Assembly: GCA_965208065.1 (NCBI GenBank)
Contig: OZ242313.1
Span: 558,001-622,000 of the forward strand
Length of the DNA stretch: 64,000 bases
DNA from: Bin103 sp002238925
Lineage (GTDB): Bacteria > Spirochaetota > Spirochaetia > SZUA-6 > Bin103
Reading direction: 5' to 3'
Part shown: in pieces, positions 58,274-64,000 of the stretch
How the letters are laid out: every line of letters starts with the position of its first letter
Position numbering within the stretch: position 1 is the stretch's first letter
Notes under the pieces: generated by a model
Seen by the model: only the letters and a program-made list of their open reading frames with translations
Databases searched by the model: none
Told to the model about the DNA's origin: nothing
Made by a program: the position numbers and the translations under genes

Positions 58274-60055
58274 CTAGCGCGACTTGCCGCGCGGGCCGCG
58301 CGGGCCGCGCCCTGTGCTCGCCGTACCGCCGTCCGGTCCGGCGCGTCGCCGGCGATCGTTGATGTATAGCTGCTGAGCTATCGACAGCACGTTCTGCATC
58401 GTCCAGTAGATCACCAATCCGGACGGCATGCTGTACAAGATGAAGAAGAAGAAAATCGGCATCGCGTACATCATCATCTTCATCTGCGGCTGCATGGCGC
58501 TCGGGTTCTGCGAGATGCGCGACTGCAGCAGGGTGGTGCCGAGCATGACGAACGGCAGGATGCGCAGCTCGTCCCAGTTCAGCAGCGGCAGCGTGAATCC
58601 GAACGGCAGAAAGCTCTCCGGTGCCGACAGATCGCCGATCCAGGGCGCAATGAACGCCGCCCCGCGCAGGTCGAACGCATTGTTGAGCAGTTCGAACAGG
58701 GCAAAGAAGATCGGCATCTGCAACAACAGCGGCAGACAGCCGCCCACCGGGTTGACGCCTTCCTTGCGGTACAGCGCCATCATCTCCTGGTTCAGTTTCT
58801 CCGGCTTGCCCTGGTATTTCTTCTTGATCTCTTCGATTTTCGGTCCGAGCATGCTCATCTTGCTGGTCGATTCGAAGCTCTTCTGGGTGAGCGGGAAGAA
58901 CAGAATCTTGATCAGCACGGTGAGCAGGATGATGGCCACGCCGTAGTTCGGAATGAGCCGATAGAAGAAGTCCAGGAAGAAACGCAGAATGTTGGCCAGC
59001 CAGCCGATGATCGGGTTGGTGCGCGCGGCCTCCTCGAAGTGGTAGTTGCCGATCGCGAACGGGTCGTTCGCGGCGTTGTTGTAGCGGTTCAGAATTTCCC
59101 GCTTCAGGGGGCCGGCGTAGAACCGAAACGTGTCGCTGTTGCGCGAGCTGGTAATCAGCGGACGGCTGAAGAACAGGGCCGTCCGTTCGATCAGTTCCGG
59201 ATCCTTGCGCTTGTCGTAGGTGATGGTGTACAGGGTGGCGTCGGGCACCGCGATAATGGCGAAGTACTTGCCCGCGATGGCGGTCCAGTTGACACGCTTG
59301 GTTTCCGCTAACACCGCCTCCCGCCGCATGCGCTGGTTGCGCGCCTTGCTGTCCACGTAGTTGCGGAAGTTGCGGAATTCGTTGCGCCCGTCCAGGTTCT
59401 TGTAGGCGGGGCCGATCTGCGGACCGATGCCGAGCGTGTAGGCGGTGCCCTGGAAGTCGAGCGCGGGCAGCTCATTGGCCGAATTTTCGATGTCGATCTT
59501 GAGTTCGAACAGGTACGAGTTGGGCGGGAACGTGTAGGTCTTGGCGAGCGTGAACGGGACGCCGTCCTCGGCCTTGAACTCGCGCGTGAAGCGCCACGTG
59601 TGCTGGTCCACCTCCTGGAACGTAAAGGCGGCGTCCACCGGCTCGGTACGGTAGCTGCCGAACGCCACCGTAAACAGGCGGTGCTGCTCGGGCCGCAGGA
59701 CCAGTTCCACCTCGGTGCCGTCGACGTCGTGATGCTGCTTCAACCGGATGGAGGTGAGGTCGCCGCCGGCGGTGGTAAAGGCCAGGGCGAACAGGTCGGT
59801 CTCCTTGACGATGAGCCGTGCTCCGGCGGCCGAGTCTTCGCCGGCCGGGGCCACTGTGCTGGCAACCGGCGCGAACCCGTCCGCCGGTACGGCGCCGGGC
59901 GCCTGCGGTTCGCCGGCAGCGGGTGCGCTGGCGGCCGGGGGCGCACCGAACCCGAGGGCGCCGTCCGGGGACGGAAACAGGAACGTCTGCACCAGCAGGC
60001 TGCCCACGATTACGACGACCGACAGGCCGACGGCGATCAGGGTTTTGCGATCCAT
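58274..60055 (-). CDS. yidC: Membrane protein insertase YidC (Oxa1 family)
   Basis: 593 residues from ATG 60055 (MDRKTLIAVGLSVVV). An N-terminal membrane segment is followed by a periplasmic beta-sandwich and an Ala/Pro-rich stretch near residue 35-65. The Oxa1 core with about five further membrane segments starts at FFYRLIPNYGVAIILLTVLI and includes MYRKEGVNPVGGCLPLLLQ. It ends in a basic tail. YidC inserts and folds membrane proteins, with Sec or alone. Confidence 0.96.
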   Translation of the reverse strand: MDRKTLIAVGLSVVVIVGSLLVQTFLFPSPDGALGFGAPPAASAPAAGEPQAPGAVPADGFAPVASTVAPAGEDSAAGARLIVKETDLFALAFTTAGGDLTSIRLKQHHDVDGTEVELVLRPEQHRLFTVAFGSYRTEPVDAAFTFQEVDQHTWRFTREFKAEDGVPFTLAKTYTFPPNSYLFELKIDIENSANELPALDFQGTAYTLGIGPQIGPAYKNLDGRNEFRNFRNYVDSKARNQRMRREAVLAETKRVNWTAIAGKYFAIIAVPDATLYTITYDKRKDPELIERTALFFSRPLITSSRNSDTFRFYAGPLKREILNRYNNAANDPFAIGNYHFEEAARTNPIIGWLANILRFFLDFFYRLIPNYGVAIILLTVLIKILFFPLTQKSFESTSKMSMLGPKIEEIKKKYQGKPEKLNQEMMALYRKEGVNPVGGCLPLLLQMPIFFALFELLNNAFDLRGAAFIAPWIGDLSAPESFLPFGFTLPLLNWDELRILPFVMLGTTLLQSRISQNPSAMQPQMKMMMYAMPIFFFFILYSMPSGLVIYWTMQNVLSIAQQLYINDRRRRAGPDGGTASTGRGPRGPRGKSR

Positions 60056-60062
60056 GGCGGTC

Positions 60063-60314
60063 TTAGCGCCGCGGCGCCGGCGGCACCGGGTCGTAGCCGC
60101 CCTTGTGGAACGGATGACAGCGCAAAATGCGGCGCACGCCGAGGCCGGCCCCGCGCACCACGCCATGGCTGCCCACCGCCTCGGCCATGTACTGGGAACA
60201 GGTCGGATAGTAGCGGCAACTGGCCGGCAGCCACGACGACACCAACAGTTGGTAGAGCCTGATCGCGGCTCCGAGCAGGCGGCGCCCGGTGCCGAACGCG
60301 TGCGCCCGGCTCAT
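60063..60314 (-). CDS. yidD: Membrane protein insertion efficiency factor YidD
   Basis: 83 residues from ATG 60314, which overlaps the rnpA stop by one base (TGATG). IRLYQLLVSSWLPASCRYYP and the C-terminal RILRCHPFHKGGYDPVP are diagnostic, with three conserved Cys. An amphipathic helix at the N-terminus suggests membrane association. It assists YidC-dependent insertion. It lies in the conserved rpmH-rnpA-yidD-yidC cluster. Confidence 0.93.
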   Translation of the reverse strand: MSRAHAFGTGRRLLGAAIRLYQLLVSSWLPASCRYYPTCSQYMAEAVGSHGVVRGAGLGVRRILRCHPFHKGGYDPVPPAPRR

Positions 60315-60691
60315 CAGCTTTCGCACGTGCGGGTGAGCGCGCGGCGGCGCAGCAGGCCAGCCTCGCCAAGCAGAGCGGTGAGGACCTCTCCGGCGGCGCG
60401 GACGCCCAGTTCGCGGCGGCGCGGGCGGATCTGCAGCAGCAGGTCGTAACCCGGCGTCACGCGGTGCTTGAGCAGGCGATACGCTTCACGCACCAGGCGG
60501 CGCTGCCGGTTGCGCGCCGGCGCATGGGCAAAACCGCGCGCCGGACATACCACGACCCTGCTGCAGCCGGCGTCGTTGGCGGCGTAGAATAGCCGCAGTC
60601 CGCTGCGGCGGGGCGTGGAACTGGCGCGGAACAGATTGCGCACGCTGCGCCGGTCGGTAACCCGCTCGCGTTTAGTAAGGCTTCTTTTCAT
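60314..60691 (-). CDS. rnpA: Ribonuclease P protein component
   Basis: 125 residues from ATG 60691 (MKRSLTKRERVTDRRSVRN). The RNR signature is ARNRQRRLVREAYR. It assists the RNase P RNA in 5' processing of tRNAs. Its start overlaps the last 20 bases of rpmH, and its stop overlaps yidD, so three genes are interlocked. The RNA subunit gene is not in the window. Confidence 0.94.
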   Translation of the reverse strand: MKRSLTKRERVTDRRSVRNLFRASSTPRRSGLRLFYAANDAGCSRVVVCPARGFAHAPARNRQRRLVREAYRLLKHRVTPGYDLLLQIRPRRRELGVRAAGEVLTALLGEAGLLRRRALTRTCES

Positions 60692-60827
60692 CCGACACCG
60701 AGAGCTTGGTACGCCCCTTCCGTCGCCGGCGTTTGAGAATGTTGCGGCCCGAGCGGGTGCTCATGCGCTCCCGGAACCCAAAACGCCTGCGGCGGCGTGT
60801 ACGGCTTGGCTGGTAGGTACGTTTCAT
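60672..60827 (-). CDS. rpmH: 50S ribosomal protein L34
   Basis: 51 residues from ATG 60827, with opening MKRTYQPSRTRRRRRFGF and later STRSGRNILKRRRRKGR. The first 45 or so match the usual L34; the C-terminus has a short extra tail ending KKPY because the frame runs on into the rnpA start. It is preceded by DUF721 and recF on the same strand, as in other bacteria. Confidence 0.95.
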   Translation of the reverse strand: MKRTYQPSRTRRRRRFGFRERMSTRSGRNILKRRRRKGRTKLSVSDEKKPY

Positions 60828-60900
60828 GAGGTCCTTGGAATACCGGCTGGCGCCGGTGCGAGTTCAGTCCTGCGATTATACGGACGCCGCCGCGCTCCTG

Positions 60901-61266
60901 TCAAACGGGATCAGACCCGGGCGCAGGGTCCCGGCCGCGCCGCGGCGCCGGCGGCGGTGCATCCTCCTCCTCGGAGCGCGGCGCCGGGTTCACCAACAGG
61001 TGCATGCGGCTGATCCCGAGTGCGGGAAAGCGGCGCGCCACGCGGCGCAGAATCCGGCTTTGCCGCATCTGCACCAGTTGCATCCACGCCGGGTGATCCA
61101 CCTCCACCACCAGGCGTCCCCGGTCGATGTCGCGCAGGCGCGCGCGCCCGGCCAGATCGTGGCCGAGGATGTCGTCCCACACGCGGTAGATGCGCGCCTC
61201 GGGCGCATCCGGATCGAAACCGGCGCGCGCGAGTACCTCCTTCAGCAGGTTGCCGGCGCGGTACAC
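60901..61266 (-). CDS. DUF721 (DciA-like) protein
   Basis: 121 residues from GTG 61266, with a GGGGGAG ribosome binding site upstream. It overlaps the recF end by 25 bases. The domain reads LKEVLARAGFDPDAPEARIY, VWDDILGHDLAGRARLRDID and LVVEVDHPAWMQLVQMRQSR, as in DUF721 proteins. Relatives include DciA, which loads DnaB helicase in bacteria without DnaC. It lies between recF and rpmH, a common site. The C-terminal 25 residues are Pro/Arg-rich and charged. Confidence 0.85.
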   Translation of the reverse strand: MYRAGNLLKEVLARAGFDPDAPEARIYRVWDDILGHDLAGRARLRDIDRGRLVVEVDHPAWMQLVQMRQSRILRRVARRFPALGISRMHLLVNPAPRSEEEDAPPPAPRRGRDPAPGSDPV

Positions 61267-62348
61267 GGTGTGAATGCTCCCCCAGACACGGCCAAGTTGA
61301 TGGTGCCGGCGCCGCCGTAGCGTTGGTACGGCTCGTCGGGAAGAAAGGTAAAGAACGCCTGATCGTAGGACGGCAGGTGGCGCAGAAACTGCTCGCGCTT
61401 GCCGGCATCGAGTTCCAGCAGTACGTCGTCGAGCAGCAGAATCGGGCGCCGCCCGGTGGTGCGCTCGAAGAACTCCGCCTGGGCAACGCGCAGCACCAGC
61501 GACGCCAGCCGCTTCTGGCCGGTCGATCCCTGTGCGCTGAACCGTGCCTGGCCGAGCGTAATCCGGAAATCGTCGCGGTGCGGGCCGCTGGTGGTGGTAC
61601 CGGCGGCGAGATCTCGCTCGCGGCGCCCGCGCAACTCGGCCGCGGCATCGTCCGCGCTCGCCGCCTCGCGCCACGACGGCCGATACTCGATGTTGGCGTC
61701 GCTCAGCCCGCCGATGCGGTCGCACAGATCCGCGAACACGGCCGCGAACTCGGCGCACAGGTCACCGCGGCGGGTGCGAATTTCCCATCCGGCCGCGGCC
61801 AGCACCGGCTCGTATACATCGACCATACCGGCATTGCGGTCGTCGCCGGCGCGCAGCAGCGCATTGCGCGCACGCAACGCGCGCCGATAGCGCCGCAGCA
61901 CGTCGATGAACGACGGGTTGAACAGCGACAGCGTGTGGTCGAACAAACTGCGGCGCCGCTCCGGGTCGCCGTCGATGAAGCGCAGGTCTTCGTGGGTAAA
62001 GGCGATCGCGGGCGCGAACTCGATCAGCGCGGCACGGTCGCGGATGCGCTTGCCGTCGATTGCGATACGCTTGCCGGCGCTCCGCCCGAGACCGACCCCG
62101 ACACCGCGCTCCTCCCCGCCGGCTGCCAGCCGGCCCCACACGGCCGCCTCGCTGCTGCCATTGGCTATGAGGTCGCGGTCATTGCGGGTACGGAACGAGG
62201 CGCCATAGCACAGCAGGTAGACCGCCTCCAGGAAGTTGGTCTTGCCCTGGCCATTGTCGCCGATCAGGAACACGTCGCGGCCGTCCACCTCGATGCGCAA
62301 CGATGCGATGTTGCGAAAGTCGGTGAGCCGCAACGCCAGCAGAGCCAA
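61242..62348 (-). CDS. recF: DNA replication and repair protein RecF
   Basis: 368 residues. Walker A is GDNGQGKTNFLEAVYLLCYG, the signature SAQGSTGQKRLASLVLRVAQ and Walker B ILLLDDVLLELDAGKR. It belongs to the SMC-like ATPases that act with RecO and RecR. The start is 9 bases after dnaN. The C-terminal tail (NLAVSGGAFTPCTAPATC) overlaps the DUF721 gene and looks poorly conserved. Confidence 0.95.
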   Translation of the reverse strand: MALLALRLTDFRNIASLRIEVDGRDVFLIGDNGQGKTNFLEAVYLLCYGASFRTRNDRDLIANGSSEAAVWGRLAAGGEERGVGVGLGRSAGKRIAIDGKRIRDRAALIEFAPAIAFTHEDLRFIDGDPERRRSLFDHTLSLFNPSFIDVLRRYRRALRARNALLRAGDDRNAGMVDVYEPVLAAAGWEIRTRRGDLCAEFAAVFADLCDRIGGLSDANIEYRPSWREAASADDAAAELRGRRERDLAAGTTTSGPHRDDFRITLGQARFSAQGSTGQKRLASLVLRVAQAEFFERTTGRRPILLLDDVLLELDAGKREQFLRHLPSYDQAFFTFLPDEPYQRYGGAGTINLAVSGGAFTPCTAPATC

Positions 62349-62357
62349 TGGTCCCGC

Positions 62358-63464
62358 TTAACTGCTCTGCATCGGCATGACGATGTGGAAGAAGTCACCC
62401 TCCGGTTCGGGCCGCAGCGACAGGGCCTTGCCGCTGTCGGTGAACTCCAGCGCGACCTGGTCGGTGGTCATCTCGCGCAACGGATCCAGGAGGTACTCGA
62501 AGTTGAACGCCAGCACGATCTCCGGGCCTTCGTACTCGCACGCCACCTCCTCGCGCGCCGCGCCAATCTCCCCCTCGCTCGACCGGATCACCAGACTGTC
62601 ACTGTGGCTCTCCAGGTAGATGCGGCGCGACTTCTGCTCCACGAGCAGCGAAACCCGCCGCAACCCTTCCTCGAACGCGCCGCGATCGATCAGTAACCGC
62701 TGCTCCTGACGCTCGGGAATCACCCGCTGGTAGTTGGGAAACTGCGCTTCGATCAGGTTGGACGACAGGTGCTGGGAATCGAACGCCACGTGGAAACTGC
62801 GCTCGCTCACCGCCATGCGCAACTCGCCCTCGCGCGGCGCCTGGCGGCGCACCACGTTCAACACCTTGGGGGGTATGATCACCCCCTTGAAATCGGCCAG
62901 GTCACCGTCGATCGCCTTCGACGCGTAGGCCAGCCGGCGTCCATCGGTGGCTACCATGATCATCTGGCTGCCCTGCTTCTCCAGGAATACCCCGTTCATG
63001 AAATACCGGGTCTCGTCGTCGGACACCGCGAACAGGGTGTGGGAAATCATCTCGATCAGGTCCTGCTTGCCAAATGCAAACGCCTGCTCTTCGGCGTCGC
63101 TCTGAAACGGCGGGTACTTGTCCGCCGCTATGCCCTTGAGCTGGAAGCGGATGTTCTTGAACACCGGACTGATGCGCAGCACAGTGTCCTCCGATAGTTC
63201 GAGTTCCACTTCGCCGTCGGGCAAGGAACGGAGAATGCCGTGCAGCTTGTCGCAGAATACCGTCACGCTGCCCGGCTGCATGACCTCCACTGGTATCGTC
63301 GACTCGTAATTGACCTTCAGATCGGTGGCTCGGATGGTCAATGTCCCGTCACCGGCCTCAAGCAGCACGTTGGACAGAATCGACAGCGAGTTTCGCACCG
63401 AGATAATCTCGTAGGCATTCGCGATCTCGTGCAGGATGGCTTCGCGTTCGCAGGTGAACTTCAT
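62358..63464 (-). CDS. dnaN: DNA polymerase III beta sliding clamp
   Basis: 368 residues from ATG 63464 (MKFTCEREAILHEIANAYE). A longer frame to 63527 lacks family support. Three clamp domains are visible, including FLEKQGSQMIMVATDGRRLA near the middle and the C-terminal HIVMPMQSS, close to the usual PMR/PMS ending. It follows dnaA with a gap of about 245 bases that holds the putative origin. Confidence 0.96.
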   Translation of the reverse strand: MKFTCEREAILHEIANAYEIISVRNSLSILSNVLLEAGDGTLTIRATDLKVNYESTIPVEVMQPGSVTVFCDKLHGILRSLPDGEVELELSEDTVLRISPVFKNIRFQLKGIAADKYPPFQSDAEEQAFAFGKQDLIEMISHTLFAVSDDETRYFMNGVFLEKQGSQMIMVATDGRRLAYASKAIDGDLADFKGVIIPPKVLNVVRRQAPREGELRMAVSERSFHVAFDSQHLSSNLIEAQFPNYQRVIPERQEQRLLIDRGAFEEGLRRVSLLVEQKSRRIYLESHSDSLVIRSSEGEIGAAREEVACEYEGPEIVLAFNFEYLLDPLREMTTDQVALEFTDSGKALSLRPEPEGDFFHIVMPMQSS

Positions 63465-63479
63465 GGTCTCATTCCCTTT

Positions 63480-63680
63480 TACTAGATGATTGGTGGTAAT
63501 GGTAGTAGTTGCCGAGGATATGTGCAAAAACAGTATAACCTATTGGAGCGATTCATTTTAACAGTCCACCGCGGCGGTTGGGGATGGCCCCCGGTTATCC
63601 ACATTATACCCGGCTCGGGCGCGGGTGGGCCGATTGTTCACGGCCGATGCAGAGCCCGTGCACAGGTTATCCAGACCGCA
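63480..63680. other. Probable replication origin (oriC) between dnaN and dnaA
   Basis: A perfect DnaA box TTATCCACA lies at 63595-63603 and a one-mismatch box TTATCCAGA at 63667-63675; TTGTTCACG at 63634-63642 is a weaker candidate. An AT-richer stretch at about 63478-63563 could be the unwinding element in this GC-rich sequence. Position between dnaN and dnaA is a common oriC location. Confidence 0.6.
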
Positions 63681-63709
63681 CCACGCCGCCATGTCGCGAG
63701 CGGGAACGC

Positions 63710-64000
63710 TCAGGCCACGCTCTTCTGGCGCAGGGAGTTGATGATTTTGTGCAGGGTCGGCTCGAGGGTGGCGTCGGTCTTGATCCGCTCGGTGATGCGC
63801 TGGCACGCGTGCATGACCGTGGTGTGGTCGCGGCCGCCGAATTCGAGGCCCACCTCGGTGGTCGAGCTGTTGGTGAGGGATCGCGCTACGTACATTGCCA
63901 CCTGGCGGGGGAAGGCAATCGCCTTGGTGCGCTTCTTGCCCTTCAGGTCGGCCGGCGTGAGCGAGAAGTAATCGGCCACGGCGCGTTGGATGCCGTCGAT
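63710..64000 (-). CDS. dnaA: Chromosomal replication initiator DnaA (partial, C-terminal end)
   Basis: The last 96 residues plus stop; the gene continues beyond the right edge of the window. Domain IV is visible: FSLTPADLKGKKRTKAIAFP, ARSLTNSSTTEVGLEFGGRD and HTTVMHACQRI. The DHTTVMHA signature is the DnaA box recognition helix. The AAA+ part is outside the window. Confidence 0.97.
   Translation of the reverse strand: MDGIQRAVADYFSLTPADLKGKKRTKAIAFPRQVAMYVARSLTNSSTTEVGLEFGGRDHTTVMHACQRITERIKTDATLEPTLHKIINSLRQKSVA

Overview
The window looks like chromosomal DNA, close to the replication origin, of a GC-rich spirochaete-like bacterium. Evidence: the right end carries dnaA (partial)-dnaN-recF-DUF721-rpmH-rnpA-yidD-yidC-jag-gyrB-gyrA in one direction. 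Both PheRS subunits are of the archaeal kind, a known spirochaete trait. dnaX-ybaB-recR sits behind an SRP RNA. A parAB pair has two parS sites within about 26 kb of the dnaA-dnaN gap. The species cannot be named from sequence alone; high GC and the many sulfatase, sulfotransferase and Calx-beta genes would fit a marine or host-associated lineage (inference).

Layout from the left. 1-1.6 kb: a two-gene ATPase-HNH cassette resembling Septu-type anti-phage systems, cut by the window edge. 1.7-3.3 kb: a methyltransferase and a lone HExxH protein, divergent. 3.4-6.4 kb: a ribose-type sugar ABC transporter (binding protein, permease, ATPase). 6.5-11.1 kb: an SRPBCC-glycosidase fusion, a possible PD-(D/E)XK-like protein, a lipocalin-like protein and a sulfatase. 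11.2-11.9 kb: an MNT-HEPN pair. 12-15.3 kb: pheT and pheS. 15.5-22.7 kb: GyrI-like protein, CaCA antiporter, RadC, HD protein, a DAHP synthase-prephenate dehydratase fusion, a lipoprotein and a HAD phosphatase. 22.7-27.4 kb: gatC-gatA-gatB-aspS, which fits tRNA-dependent Asn and/or Gln formation. 27.5-29 kb: a glycosidase.

29.4-35.5 kb: two membrane-anchored LytTR regulators in inverted orientation with nearly identical promoters. They flank recR, ybaB, dnaX, the SRP RNA and five tRNA genes (all four Ser anticodon classes read from the window plus Arg-GCG). 35.9-37.6 kb: parB and parA. 37.6-40.5 kb: no intact gene, but two parS sites and two decayed IS21 istB genes. 40.5-52.8 kb: a cluster of four arylsulfotransferase-type lipoproteins, three of them with Calx-beta arrays, plus one small PPC-type lipoprotein; all four end in the same hexapeptide pattern. 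52.9-64 kb: gyrA to dnaA, with a probable oriC between dnaN and dnaA.

Most housekeeping genes are on the minus strand, which is leading-strand direction if replication starts near 63.6 kb. Several genes show a -10-like hexamer 6-8 bases before the start codon, suggesting leaderless transcripts. The observations most worth following are the arylsulfotransferase/Calx-beta cluster, the twin LytTR regulators, the ATPase-HNH cassette and the two enzyme fusions.
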